A DNA stretch of 38,097 nucleotides from Acidobacteriota bacterium (GTDB lineage: Bacteria; Acidobacteriota; Blastocatellia; Pyrinomonadales; Pyrinomonadaceae). The notes beneath the pieces are model-generated. The model was not told where the DNA came from, searched no databases, and saw only the letters and a list, made by a program, of their open reading frames with translations. Positions 18,222 to 28,116 of the stretch are shown here, piece after piece (the stretch's first letter is position 1; each line of letters begins with the position of its first letter). The position numbers and the translations under genes were made by a program. The stretch spans positions 1-38,097 of the forward strand of contig JAJPKD010000042.1 in assembly GCA_021323895.1 (NCBI GenBank). The letters run 5' to 3'.

Positions 18222-18452
18222 ATGCATGCCATGAGAGCGATCGAAGCCGAGTTTGAAAACGGATTCCTGAAACCAACTCAACCATTGCCCTTGCGTCCAG
18301 GTGAGCGTGTTAATTTGGTCGTGATCCGAAAGGCGGACCCAAACAGGTGGAATCTTGAGAAGCTCGCGCACGGAAATCACGAAGACGTCGAACTTGCCAG
18401 CGCTGGTCTTGATGATTGGTCCAAGCGGTTAGACCGGGAGGACAACATTTGA
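18222..18452 (+). CDS. DUF104/AF2212-like antitoxin
   Basis: RAIEAEFENGFLKPTQPLPLRPGERVNLVV matches the DUF104 antitoxin pattern; stop overlaps toxin start (ATTTGA). Confidence 0.75.
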   Translation: MHAMRAIEAEFENGFLKPTQPLPLRPGERVNLVVIRKADPNRWNLEKLAHGNHEDVELASAGLDDWSKRLDREDNI

Positions 18453-18802
18453 AGCGAGGTGAGCTGTGGTGGGCTAACCTTGGCGAGCATCGGCCTCTGG
18501 AACAGACAGGCCGGCGACCGGTGATAATCTGGCAATCCGATTCGCTTACACGCGTCCTTCAGTCAGTTCTGGTAATCCCGCTAACTTCGAATACCCAACG
18601 CGCGCACCTTGCTGGAACGGCCGTAATCGAGGCGTCAGAAACCGGCCCGTCGCAAGATTCCGTAGCTCTTGCATTTCAACTTCGCGCAATTCCCAAGTCT
18701 GCGCTCGCTTCACGAATTAGGCCGCTAATGGATTCAGAAATCGCTGAAGTCGAACTGGCCGTCGATGAAGCTTTGGGCCGTCTTGAGCCCGAATCGTTGT
18801 AA
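18449..18802 (+). CDS. MazF/PemK-like toxin (endoribonuclease)
   Basis: KRGELWWANLGEH...GRRPVIIWQSDSLT...VLVIPLTSNTQRAHLAGTAVI...DSVALAFQLRAIPKSAL; TTG start assumed (ORF track starts at 18416). Confidence 0.82.
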   Translation: MKRGELWWANLGEHRPLEQTGRRPVIIWQSDSLTRVLQSVLVIPLTSNTQRAHLAGTAVIEASETGPSQDSVALAFQLRAIPKSALASRIRPLMDSEIAEVELAVDEALGRLEPESL

Positions 18803-18838
18803 AATCAGGTAAACGTTTGCCGCTGACGTTCACATCTA

Positions 18839-18894
18839 AAAGCGGCGATCGATGTGCCGCGAAAAATTGTGCCGCTAACCGCGCAGAACCTGCG
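18839..18894 (+). repeat. 56-bp direct repeat copy 2 downstream of the toxin gene
   Basis: AAAGCGGCGATCGATGTGCCGCGAAAAATTGTGCCGCTAACCGCGCAGAACCTGCG; reads KAAIDVPRKIVPLTAQNLRQTVAG* in the ancestral frame. Confidence 0.95.
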
Positions 18895-18928
18895 CCAAAC
18901 AGTTGCTGGTTGACGCATTCAATCCCCG

Positions 18929-20500
18929 ATGGAAACAGCACTCACGCCGCTGGAATTCGCGCGCCGCGCGCGCAAGCTCTATGGCGATCGCGAAGCCGTC
19001 GTCGATGGCAATCTGCGATTAAGTTACGAACAGTTTTTCGATCGCTGCGATCGGTGGTCGGCGCGACTACAGGAACTTGGCGTGACTCAAGGCGATCGGG
19101 TCGCCTACATCGCGCCAAATACTCACGCCCAACTCGAATCGTTTTATGCCGTTCCGCAGATCGGCGCCGTGCTGGTGCCGATCAACTATCGCCTGACGGC
19201 GGACGATTTTGTGTATCTAATCAATCACAGCGGCGCGAAAGTCGTCTGCGCCCATTCCGATTATCTTGCCGCCATTGACGGCGTTCGTTCCCATCTGTCC
19301 GGCGTGGCGCATTTTGTGGCACTTGAAGGCTCGGGCGAACGCTGGCTCGATTATGAAAAGCTAATTGCGGAGAGCCCGATCAAGTTTCAAAGTTCGCAAA
19401 TAAGCGAAAGCGATTTGCTGACGATCAACTACACCAGCGGCACCACCTCACGGCCCAAAGGCGTGATGATCACGCACCGAAATGCCTGGATGAATTCCAT
19501 CGGTACGCTGGTGCATGAACACATGTCGTGCGCTGATCGTTATCTCTGGACCTTGCCGATGTTTCATGCCAATGGCTGGACGTTTGTCTGGACGGTGACG
19601 GCGGCGGGAGCTACGCATGTTTGTCTTCCGAAGATCGATCCGCGTCGCGTGTTTGAATTGATCGAGCAGGAACGAATCACGATGCTTTGTGCGGCGCCCA
19701 CCGTCTTGATTGGCTTGGCCAACGCAGCTGACGATATTAAGCAGCGCGCGCCACGCGGAGTGCGGATTTTGACGGCGGGCGCGCCGCCGGCGGCCTCGAC
19801 GATTGAACGATTGGAAGACGAGTTGGGGTGGATCGTGACTCATGTTTATGGATTAACTGAAACGACCCCGTTCATTACTGTCTGTGAGCGCCGCGCCGAA
19901 CACGAAGGCTTGACCAGCACGGATCGCGCCACGATCAAAGCGCGACAAGGAGTCGAGTTGATAACTTCGGGCGAAACAGCCGTCGTCGATGAAAGCGGCG
20001 CGGAGGTTCCGCATGATGGCGAGACCGTCGGCGAGATCGTTACTCGCGGCAACGTCGTAATGGCCGGCTATTACGACGACCCTGACGCTACTGCGCAAGC
20101 AATGCGCGGCGGGTGGTTTCACACCGGCGACGCCGCAGTGATTAACCACGATGGCTACATCGAAATTCGCGATCGTCTAAAGGATGTGATTATCAGCGGC
20201 GGGGAAAACATTTCGTCGGTCGAGGTCGAGGGCGTGCTGCTGCGACATCCGGCTGTCCAGGAAGTTGCGATTGTGGGGCTTCCTGACGAGCGCTGGGGTG
20301 AGGCGCCGCATGCGTTCGTGGTGCTAAGAAACGGCGCGCACGCCGATGAAGAGGAGTTGCGCCAATTCGCGCGCGCGCATCTGGCCCACTTCAAAGCGCC
20401 CCATCGGGTGAACTTCGTCGATGAACTTCCCAAGACTACCACCGGTAAGATTCAGAAGTACATCCTGCGGGATGGGCGCAGCGCCATCGAAAAACAATAG
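18929..20500 (+). CDS. AMP-dependent acyl-CoA synthetase/ligase
   Basis: INYTSGTTSRPKGVMITHRNAW, VYGLTETTPF, GWFHTGDAAVINHDGYIEIRDRLKDVIISGGENISSVEVE, LPKTTTGKIQKYILR. Confidence 0.95.
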   Translation: METALTPLEFARRARKLYGDREAVVDGNLRLSYEQFFDRCDRWSARLQELGVTQGDRVAYIAPNTHAQLESFYAVPQIGAVLVPINYRLTADDFVYLINHSGAKVVCAHSDYLAAIDGVRSHLSGVAHFVALEGSGERWLDYEKLIAESPIKFQSSQISESDLLTINYTSGTTSRPKGVMITHRNAWMNSIGTLVHEHMSCADRYLWTLPMFHANGWTFVWTVTAAGATHVCLPKIDPRRVFELIEQERITMLCAAPTVLIGLANAADDIKQRAPRGVRILTAGAPPAASTIERLEDELGWIVTHVYGLTETTPFITVCERRAEHEGLTSTDRATIKARQGVELITSGETAVVDESGAEVPHDGETVGEIVTRGNVVMAGYYDDPDATAQAMRGGWFHTGDAAVINHDGYIEIRDRLKDVIISGGENISSVEVEGVLLRHPAVQEVAIVGLPDERWGEAPHAFVVLRNGAHADEEELRQFARAHLAHFKAPHRVNFVDELPKTTTGKIQKYILRDGRSAIEKQ

Positions 20501-20567
20501 GACTTGCTGCTGCGCTTCGCTTTGTGATAAACGCGCAGCGCAAGCCGCCGCCGAAAAGGAGAAACCA

Positions 20568-21011
20568 ATGGCCAGATCAATCATCGCCGTGATCGCGAGT
20601 TACGTAATCATGTTCGTCTTGAACTTTCTGGGATTTGTCACGCTGTACTCGATTGTCGGCGAAGACCAGGCATTCAAGCCGCGCATGTACCTGGCTTCGA
20701 ACCGCTGGATTGCGATGTCGTGCGCGTTCATTTTTGTTAGCGCGATCATCGCGGGGTTGATTTGCGCGGTGATTGCGAAAGGCGGCAAAGCTAATCTGGC
20801 GCTGGCGATTGTGATTATTGTTTTGGGATGGCTGCTCGCGATTCCGGCGGTCATGAAAGCGAAGGCGAACTCAGGCATGATTCGCGCCGGCAACACGGCA
20901 CAGATGGAGGCCGCGCAAAAAGCTTATTGGCCCATGTGGACGCCTTTTACTTTTCCGATCATCAGTGCGGTGGGCGTGCTTGTTGGCGGGAAATTAAAGA
21001 AACGCGGTTAG
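20568..21011 (+). CDS. Small multi-pass membrane protein of unknown function
   Basis: MARSIIAVIASYVIMFVLNFLGFVTLYSIV..., about 4 hydrophobic segments; AAAAGGAG SD before ATG 20568 (ORF track starts at 20421). Confidence 0.65.
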   Translation: MARSIIAVIASYVIMFVLNFLGFVTLYSIVGEDQAFKPRMYLASNRWIAMSCAFIFVSAIIAGLICAVIAKGGKANLALAIVIIVLGWLLAIPAVMKAKANSGMIRAGNTAQMEAAQKAYWPMWTPFTFPIISAVGVLVGGKLKKRG

Positions 21012-21074
21012 TGAGAGATCGAGCGCCGACAAGATGTCAGCGACCCGCACGCAGGATGCATGCGCTCCATTGAA

Positions 21075-21102
21075 AAAGGGCGAGTCAACCGACTCGCCCT
21101 TT
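21075..21102 (-). terminator. Rho-independent-type terminator downstream of tRNA-Leu
   Basis: Perfect 12-bp stem AAAGGGCGAGTC-AACC-GACTCGCCCTTT followed by T-run on the minus strand. Confidence 0.75.
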
Positions 21103-21110
21103 AGATTTTC

Positions 21111-21197
21111 TGGTGCGGATGAGAGGACTTGAACCTCCACGATGTCACCATCACAGGCTTCTGAGACCTGCGCGTCTGCCAGTTCCGCCACATCCGC
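21111..21197 (-). tRNA. tRNA-Leu (anticodon CAG), CCA encoded
   Basis: Reverse complement GCGGATGTGGCGGAACTGGCAGACGCGCAGGTCTCAGAAGCCTG...GGTTCAAGTCCTCTCATCCGCACCA. Confidence 0.93.
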
Positions 21198-21270
21198 GAA
21201 GGAATTCAATATACGAATCGCGGATCGGAAGTGTCAAACGCCGGAAACGTTTAGTCGCGCTCCCTTAGGT

Positions 21271-21864
21271 TTATCTGTACCGGACGCTTCGATTGCGGTA
21301 TCGCCAGCCGTTGTTTACGTAGGTCACGTGGCGACGACGCCAATAGTCACTCATGTTGTAACGATTGCGAGAACCAACCCTCTCGCCTCGCGACCTGAAA
21401 ATGCTGTTTCTGTTCACGCGGCTTCTCGGTCCGCGTCCGTCCCAGCGTCCTTCGCGAGCGTCGTGGCAATTCACAAACACGTCGCATTTCCAATTCTGAT
21501 TTCTTCCGCGATCGTAGTAGCGATACGTCGGGTACGCGTCCGAGTAATTGTATCGATTGGTGTAGTCCGGTTGCGTGTACCGGTACGAGTAATACGGCGA
21601 CGCGTAATATGGTTCAGTGTATCCGTAGCCGTTCGAGTAATACGTGCTGTAGTACGACTGCGGATATCCATAGTTGTAGGTTCGGTACGTGTACGTGCGA
21701 TACCTTGGCCGCGTTTGGTAAATCACGTAGGGCTGCGTTTGATAGATCACGACGCGGCTGCGATCCGAACGCCTTTGGGCGAAAGCAGTTGCCGGCGCCA
21801 ACATGAACGCCAACAGGGCAAGCATCATCGCGCGTCTGAAGATTGAAGAAGTCAACTTATTCAT
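21271..21864 (-). CDS. Secreted Tyr/Arg-rich low-complexity protein
   Basis: Signal peptide MNKLTSSIFRRAMMLALLAFMLAPATAFAQ; YRTYTYRTYNYGYPQSYYSTYYSNGYGYTEPYYASPYYSYRYTQPDYTNRYNY. Confidence 0.65.
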   Translation of the reverse strand: MNKLTSSIFRRAMMLALLAFMLAPATAFAQRRSDRSRVVIYQTQPYVIYQTRPRYRTYTYRTYNYGYPQSYYSTYYSNGYGYTEPYYASPYYSYRYTQPDYTNRYNYSDAYPTYRYYDRGRNQNWKCDVFVNCHDAREGRWDGRGPRSRVNRNSIFRSRGERVGSRNRYNMSDYWRRRHVTYVNNGWRYRNRSVRYR

Positions 21865-21996
21865 AATTCCTCCTACTTCTTTTCCAGGGTTAATTATGGA
21901 GAGCGCGAGCGTTCGACTAATTATATTCCACTCGTGTTAGCGATCGGCTTGCGCCATTGTTATAGTTGAGTTTCAGCGCGCTATTAATTCTGAATC

Positions 21997-22728
21997 GTGA
22001 TGGAGAGTACGGCAGCAAAGACAACTTTTGCGGATCGCGTCGCACAGGTGCGGGACCTCATCGAGTCATGCGCGCGCCGCTGCCATCGATCATCAGAGGA
22101 GATCACGTTGGTCGCGGTAAGCAAGACGCACCCGGCGGAAGCGGTCCGCGAAGCGATTGAATTAGGTTTGACTGATTTTGGCGAGAATCGCGTGCAGGAA
22201 GCTGAACAAAAGATTCCAATCGTCGGACGCGAGGCTGCGCGTTGGCACTTGATTGGCCACCTGCAATCGAACAAAGCGCGGCGCGCGGTCGAGTTGTTCG
22301 ATGTGATCCATTCGCTGGATTCGGTCGCGCTGGCGCAGCGGCTCGATCGAGTTTGCGTCGAACTCGATCGCGAAACGTTGCCGGTTTTGATTCAAGTCGA
22401 TCTTGGTCATGAAGCAACAAAGACGGGCGCTGACGAAAAGGAATTGGATGAGTTAGTCGCCGCGGTGAATGGATCTGAGCGGTTGCAATTGCGCGGGTTG
22501 ATGACGCTGCCGCCTTTCTTTGATGAAGCTGAGAATGCGCGGCCTTTCTTTCGCGATTTGCGCGAGTTGCGTGATGAACTGCAAGCGCGGGGTGCGTTTG
22601 GCGACCGAGTCGGCGATTTGTCGATGGGCATGACGCACGATTATCAGATCGCTATCCAGGAGGGCGCGACAATTCTCAGAATTGGAACTGCAATCTTTGG
22701 CGAGCGAATCAAACCTGAAACCTGTTAG
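21997..22728 (+). CDS. yggS: YggS family pyridoxal-phosphate homeostasis protein
   Basis: ITLVAVSKTHPAEAVREAIELGLTDFGENRVQEAEQK, WHLIGHLQSNKAR, LSMGMTHDYQIAIQEGATILRIGTAIFGER. Confidence 0.93.
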   Translation: MMESTAAKTTFADRVAQVRDLIESCARRCHRSSEEITLVAVSKTHPAEAVREAIELGLTDFGENRVQEAEQKIPIVGREAARWHLIGHLQSNKARRAVELFDVIHSLDSVALAQRLDRVCVELDRETLPVLIQVDLGHEATKTGADEKELDELVAAVNGSERLQLRGLMTLPPFFDEAENARPFFRDLRELRDELQARGAFGDRVGDLSMGMTHDYQIAIQEGATILRIGTAIFGERIKPETC

Positions 22729-23346
22729 ATGTCCATCCTTCAGTCGATAAACTTACTCATCACTTTTGCGGTGGCGGCGCTGGTTGTCGCCGCGATTCTG
22801 TTGATTATTCTGCGGGTGATCTTCAACTACGCCGACGTAAACCCGTTCACGTGGCATGCGCGCAACGTGCGACGCGCGACCGATCCGGTGCTGGCGCCCG
22901 CGCGGGCGATCCTGATGGGGATGAGACTCGATCCAAACGTCGCGCCGTTCATCGTGGTGATTTTCGTTCTGGTGGCGGGCTACGTGGTTGTGCAGGTGGC
23001 GGGGACATTGCTCAACACTATTGCGGGCATTGTTTTCGCGGTGTCAAGCCATAGTCCGGATATGGCAGTCGCGATCATCGGCTATCTGTTGTTCGGCGTG
23101 ATTGGCCTATACAACATGGCGATCATCGTGCGAATAATTTTCGTCTGGATTGGCATGAGCTACGCGAATGCCTGGAACAGACTACTGATAAAAATTACCG
23201 AGCCGTTGCTGGCGCCGTTGCGGCGGGTGGTGCCGATGGTCGGAATGTTCGACATTTCGCCAATAATCGCCTTCGTAATTCTGTGGGTGTGTCAGGCGGC
23301 GGTCGCCAGGACGTTGCTGGCGAAGTGGCCGCTGGGATTTTTCTGA
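22729..23346 (+). CDS. YggT family integral membrane protein (two YggT repeats)
   Basis: Two hydrophobic repeats containing VNPFTWHARNVRRATDPVLAPARAI and NAWNRLLIKITEPLLAPLRRVVPMVGMFDISPIIAFVIL. Confidence 0.85.
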   Translation: MSILQSINLLITFAVAALVVAAILLIILRVIFNYADVNPFTWHARNVRRATDPVLAPARAILMGMRLDPNVAPFIVVIFVLVAGYVVVQVAGTLLNTIAGIVFAVSSHSPDMAVAIIGYLLFGVIGLYNMAIIVRIIFVWIGMSYANAWNRLLIKITEPLLAPLRRVVPMVGMFDISPIIAFVILWVCQAAVARTLLAKWPLGFF

Positions 23347-23399
23347 TTTGCCGGGAAACCTTTCCGAAAACATGAGTTGCGATTTAATATTAGGCTCGC

Positions 23400-23678
23400 A
23401 TGATCCAGTTCAAGGAAGATGCGTGCGGCGTAACGTTCGCTGTTCGCATCGTCCCCCGCGCGTCGCGTAGCGAAATCGCCGGCGAGCACGATGGCGCGTT
23501 GCGAATTCGCGTTGCCGCGCCACCGGTCGAAGGCGCTGCGAATCGCGAGTTGGTTCGGTTGCTCGCGCGGCAATTCAAAGTTGCGCAGAGTTCGATTGAA
23601 ATCATTTCCGGAATTGCTTCGAAGAACAAGATTGTTCGAATTGCCGGAGTGAGAATCGATCAATTGAGCCGTACTTAG
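23400..23678 (+). CDS. DUF167 (YggU) family protein
   Basis: GVTFAVRIVPRASRSEIAGEHDGALRIRVAAPPVEGAANRELVRLLARQFKVAQSSIEIISG. Confidence 0.9.
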   Translation: MIQFKEDACGVTFAVRIVPRASRSEIAGEHDGALRIRVAAPPVEGAANRELVRLLARQFKVAQSSIEIISGIASKNKIVRIAGVRIDQLSRT

Positions 23679-23692
23679 ATAGATTCCCCCTG

Positions 23693-26653
23693 ATGGAACT
23701 TACCCAAATCTCTCGCTACAAGATCATCGAGAAGCTCGGCTCGGGCGGCATGGGCGACGTTTATCTCGCCGAGGACACGCGTCTCGGGCGCAAAGTCGCC
23801 CTCAAGTTGCTCGCCGAAGAACTCACGCAGAATCGCGATCGGCTGAGCCGCTTCGATCAAGAAGCATACGCGGCGTCGGCGCTAAATCATCCGAACATTC
23901 TGACCATTTACGAAATGGGCGATGAAGGCGGGCGGCATTACATCGTCACGGAATTCATCGATGGACAAACTCTGCGAAAGAGATTCGGAGGTCCGCCGCT
24001 CGAGTTAACTGAAGTGCTCGACATTGCGATACAGATCGCGGGCGCGTTGGAAGAAGCGCACGCCGCGGGCATCATTCATCGCGACATCAAGCCCGAGAAC
24101 ATCATGATTCGCCGCAATGGCCACGTGAAGGTTTTGGATTTTGGCCTGGCGAAGCTGACCGAAGTGCCCGCGTCCGACGAAACCGATACGGAAGCCGTGA
24201 CGCGCGCGCTGGTCCAGACCGACGCGGGCATGGTGTTAGGAACTTCGCAATACATGTCGCCCGAACAAGCGCGCGGCAAACCCATCGATGCGCGCACCGA
24301 CATCTGGAGTCTGGGCGTCGTGCTGTATGAGATGGCGACCGGCCGCGCGCCATTTTCCGGCGATACCAAAACCGATGTGATCATCGCCATCGCGAAAACT
24401 GAGCCGACACCGATCGCCCGGTTTGCGCCAACTGCACCGACCGAATTTGAATGGATCGTTTTGAAGGCGCTGCGGAAAGACGTCGATGAGCGATACCAAA
24501 CAATCAAAGAACTCGAATCTGATCTGAAGAAGCTGAAGCAGCGGATTGAATTTCAGAGCGAGCTGGAACGAACCATGCCGCCAGAGCATTACAGCGCGGC
24601 GCTCAGCCGGTTGGCGGACACTGACGTACCGGCGCCGCCGTCGCAAATGTCGATGCGCCCGGCCGCAACTCCGGCAATCTCAACCGGGCAAATCCCCAGC
24701 ACGGCGCCGACTCGCGCATCAAGCGCGGAATACATAGTCGGTGAGATCAAACGCCACCGGACGGGTGCGATCATCGCCGTGGTTGCGATTGCTTTAGTTG
24801 CAGTGGCTGTTTTCTATTTTGCTTTCTGGCGCACGAAAACTGTCCTAACCGATAAAGACACAATCCTGCTCGCTGACTTTGTAAATACCACCGGCGATCC
24901 GGTTTTCGACGGGACTCTGAAGCAAGCACTTGCGGTGCAACTTGGACAGTCGCCCTTTCTCGACATCTTTTCGGAAGATCGCGTGCGCCAGTCGATGAAG
25001 TTCATGAACTTGCCGACGGACGCGCGCGTGACGCGCGAAGTCGCAAAAGATATCTGCGCCCGGCAAGGAATCAAAGCGATGTTGCTCGGGTCTATTTCTG
25101 GTGTGGCCGCGCACTACATCGTCTCTGTCGAAGCCGTTAACTCGCAAACCGGCGATCAGATCGCGAGCGAGCAATTCGAAGTTGACGGCCGCGACCAGGT
25201 CTTGAAATCTCTCGGACCTGCGGCTTCGCGTCTGCGGGAGAAACTGGGAGAGTCACTCAGCACCATCAAAAAGTTTGACGCGCCGATAGACCAGGTGACG
25301 ACCTCATCGCTGGAGGCGTTGCGACAGTATTCCCTGGGCGCCGAACAACACTCAAAGGCCGACTACGCGCACGCGATTCCTTTCTATCAGAAGGCGATCG
25401 AACTTGATCCGTACTTTGCGATCGCGCATGCGCGGCTGGCGCTTTGTTACAACAACACGCGTCAGTTCGCCTCGGCCCGCGATGAATACAAGCGCGCGTA
25501 TGACTTGCGTGATCGAGTCAGCGAGCGCGAGCGGTTTGTGATCGCGGCTAATTATTACGGCGGCGTGACCGGCGAATGGGACGCGCAAATCAATCAACTG
25601 GAAACGTGGAAGCGAACTTACATCCGCGATTGGGAACCGCTGAACCTCTTGTGCAATCGCTACACGCTCGTCGGGCCGTTTGAGAAAGCCGTGACCGAGG
25701 GACACGGCGCCATCGATCTCAATCCCAAAGACGCGCGGCCTTATGCGAATCTCGCGGTGGCGTTCATGGGACTCAATCGGTTCGATGAAGCGAAACAAAT
25801 CCTGGGGCAGGCGCTGGCGCAAAGGCTCGAGACGACCAACATGCATCTGCGGCTGTTTCATTTGGCGTTCATTCAGGGTGATGCCAACGCGATGAAACAG
25901 CAAATAGACTGGGCGAACGCAAACGCGAGAACCGAAGACGCCCTCAACTGGGAAGGACAGGCCGCCGCGTTCTCAGGTGAATTGGCGAAGGCTGATCAGC
26001 TGTCTGATCGGGTCATCGAAATGAATCGCAAGATCGATGCGAAGGAAGCCGTGGCGCAATTGCTGGCGGTCGCGGCGGTTCGCGATGCGACGCTGGGAAG
26101 TTGCGCGAGAGCAACTCAGGAAGCAAAAGAAGCTTTGGATCTTTCGCGTGAACAGGGCAACGTCGTGAATGCTGCGAACGTGTACGCGGCGTGTGGGCAA
26201 GCCGGTCAGGCACAAATTTTGGTCGATGAATTGATCAAAAGATTTCCGCTGGACACTCTGCTCAGCACGAATTCGGTGCCGATCATCCGCGCGCAAATGG
26301 AATTAGGCCGCGGTAGCGCCAGCCAGGCAATCCAGTTGTTGGAAGCAGCGCGTAAGTATGAAGCCTTCGGCGAATTTTGGCCGCAATACATTCGCGGACA
26401 GGCTTATTTGAAAGACAAAAACGGCGCGCAGGCGCTGACTGAATTCAAAGCTATTCTCGATCATCGTGGCTGGTATCCGACTTCGCCCCTGTACCCGCTG
26501 GCTTACCTCGGAATGGCGCGCGCCGCGGCGTTGACTGCTGACGCGCCGGGTGCTCGCAAAGCTTATCAAGACTTTTTTGCGCTGTGGAAAGATGCCGATG
26601 TCACTCTGCCCGCGCTGGTCGCGGCGAAGTCGGAATACGAGAAGCTCAAGTAG
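23693..26653 (+). CDS. Transmembrane Ser/Thr protein kinase with C-terminal TPR-like region
   Basis: YKIIEKLGSGGMGDVYLAEDTRLGRKVALK, IIHRDIKPENIMI, DFGLAKL, TM segment GAIIAVVAIALVAVAVFYFAF, TPR-like repeats after about residue 540. Confidence 0.92.
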   Translation: MELTQISRYKIIEKLGSGGMGDVYLAEDTRLGRKVALKLLAEELTQNRDRLSRFDQEAYAASALNHPNILTIYEMGDEGGRHYIVTEFIDGQTLRKRFGGPPLELTEVLDIAIQIAGALEEAHAAGIIHRDIKPENIMIRRNGHVKVLDFGLAKLTEVPASDETDTEAVTRALVQTDAGMVLGTSQYMSPEQARGKPIDARTDIWSLGVVLYEMATGRAPFSGDTKTDVIIAIAKTEPTPIARFAPTAPTEFEWIVLKALRKDVDERYQTIKELESDLKKLKQRIEFQSELERTMPPEHYSAALSRLADTDVPAPPSQMSMRPAATPAISTGQIPSTAPTRASSAEYIVGEIKRHRTGAIIAVVAIALVAVAVFYFAFWRTKTVLTDKDTILLADFVNTTGDPVFDGTLKQALAVQLGQSPFLDIFSEDRVRQSMKFMNLPTDARVTREVAKDICARQGIKAMLLGSISGVAAHYIVSVEAVNSQTGDQIASEQFEVDGRDQVLKSLGPAASRLREKLGESLSTIKKFDAPIDQVTTSSLEALRQYSLGAEQHSKADYAHAIPFYQKAIELDPYFAIAHARLALCYNNTRQFASARDEYKRAYDLRDRVSERERFVIAANYYGGVTGEWDAQINQLETWKRTYIRDWEPLNLLCNRYTLVGPFEKAVTEGHGAIDLNPKDARPYANLAVAFMGLNRFDEAKQILGQALAQRLETTNMHLRLFHLAFIQGDANAMKQQIDWANANARTEDALNWEGQAAAFSGELAKADQLSDRVIEMNRKIDAKEAVAQLLAVAAVRDATLGSCARATQEAKEALDLSREQGNVVNAANVYAACGQAGQAQILVDELIKRFPLDTLLSTNSVPIIRAQMELGRGSASQAIQLLEAARKYEAFGEFWPQYIRGQAYLKDKNGAQALTEFKAILDHRGWYPTSPLYPLAYLGMARAAALTADAPGARKAYQDFFALWKDADVTLPALVAAKSEYEKLK

Positions 26654-26746
26654 CTGTTTGCGCAGGTTCGCGAAGCGGTTATTACCTCACCGATGTGATA
26701 TATTCTGCGGTCAAACTCAATCCAATAATTAAGGACCTCGTTTCAA

Positions 26747-27490
26747 ATGTCAGGACATTCGAAGTGGCATAGTATCAAGCACAAGAAAGGCGCGCTCGAT
26801 GCCAAGCGCGGCAAACTGTTTACCAAATTCATCAAAGAATTGACCGTCGCGGCGCGCACGGGCGGCGGCGACCCGGACGCAAACGCTCGTCTGCGCAAAG
26901 CGATCTCTGACGCCAAAGCCGGCAATATGCCGAACGACACGATCGACCGCGCCATCCGCCGCGGCACCGGCGAAGAAGAAGGCGTGAACTACGAAGAGAT
27001 CACGTACGAAGGTTATGGCCCAGGTGGCGTCGCCTTGTTGATTGAGTCAGTAACTGACAACCGCAATCGTACCGTTGCCGAGATTCGCCACATCTTTTCG
27101 AAGAATGGCGGTAACCTTGCTGCCGCCGGCGCCGTGGCCTGGATGTTTGAAAAAAAGGGTTACATTGTCGTTGAGAAGACCGCAAAGCCCGAAGACGAGT
27201 TGTTCGACATTGTCATCGAAGCCGGCGCTGACGATTTGCGTGACGATGAAGACAATTTTGAAATCATCACCGCGCCCGAAAGTTTTGAGGCCGTGCAGAA
27301 CGCAATCAAATCAGCCGGCATAACTCCGCAAGTTGCCGAAATTGAAATGGTCCCGCAGAACTACATCAAACTCGAAGGATCGCAAGCCAGCCAAATGGTG
27401 AAGCTGATGGAGGCGCTTGAGGATCACGACGACGTGCAAAAAGTTTCTGCCAACTTTGACATGAGCGAGGCCGACATGGCCGCAGCTTGA
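26747..27490 (+). CDS. yebC: YebC/PmpR family transcriptional/translational regulator
   Basis: [53 protein letters not shown]. Confidence 0.97.
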   Translation: MSGHSKWHSIKHKKGALDAKRGKLFTKFIKELTVAARTGGGDPDANARLRKAISDAKAGNMPNDTIDRAIRRGTGEEEGVNYEEITYEGYGPGGVALLIESVTDNRNRTVAEIRHIFSKNGGNLAAAGAVAWMFEKKGYIVVEKTAKPEDELFDIVIEAGADDLRDDEDNFEIITAPESFEAVQNAIKSAGITPQVAEIEMVPQNYIKLEGSQASQMVKLMEALEDHDDVQKVSANFDMSEADMAAA

Positions 27491-27557
27491 ACCGAGATCG
27501 GCAAGCCGAACTAATTCTTAGTGACACTCCAGTCGAGTCTGTGCTAGATTCCGCGCC

Positions 27558-28112
27558 GTGCGTGTTCTGGGAATTGATCCGGGAAGTGAAACGACTGGTT
27601 GGGGAGTCATTGAAGGCGACAGCAATGGCCACAGCTATCGCTTGATTGAGTTCGGTTGCGTCAAACTTTCCAGCGCCGCGGCGTTCCCTGCGAGACTCCT
27701 GAAAATCAGCAACGCGATCGAGGAAGTAATCGATCGACACAAACCTGATGCGTGCGCGATCGAAGAAGCGTTCTACTCAGTCAATCCCAAAGTCACGATC
27801 AAGTTGGGCCAGGTTCGCGGGGTCGCTTTACTTGCCGCTGAACGGGCCGCTTTGATAATCGGGGAATATTCACCGCGGCTGGTGAAGCAAACTGTCGCGG
27901 GCTACGGCAACGCCGAGAAGCATCAAGTACAGCAGATGGTGCGCGTGCTCCTCTCGTTGCGTGAAGTTCCGGAACCACATGACGCGGCCGATGCATTGGC
28001 CGTGGCCATCTGTCATTTTCATCATGCGGGCGTCAGCCAGCGGCTAGCCGCGGCTGCCGCTCCCGCGAAAATTAATCCCACGGTTGCGGCTGCTACTCGC
28101 CGCCGCGCGTAG
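27558..28112 (+). CDS. ruvC: Holliday junction resolvase RuvC
   Basis: VLGIDPGSETTGWGVIE, AIEEAFYSVNPKVTIKLGQVRGVALL, HDAADALAVAICH. Confidence 0.96.
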   Translation: MRVLGIDPGSETTGWGVIEGDSNGHSYRLIEFGCVKLSSAAAFPARLLKISNAIEEVIDRHKPDACAIEEAFYSVNPKVTIKLGQVRGVALLAAERAALIIGEYSPRLVKQTVAGYGNAEKHQVQQMVRVLLSLREVPEPHDAADALAVAICHFHHAGVSQRLAAAAAPAKINPTVAAATRRRA

Positions 28113-28116
28113 CTAG

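Noticed and set aside
18817-19278. 153-aa plus ORF across repeat copy 2 and the ligase start
   Set aside because: Out of frame with the acyl-CoA ligase; Arg-rich shadow translation
21142-21846. 234-aa plus-strand ORF VRVRVIVSIGVVRLRVPVRVIRRR
   Set aside because: Overlaps tRNA-Leu and is antisense to the signal-peptide-bearing Tyr-rich CDS; composition is explained by the reverse of Tyr/Arg codons
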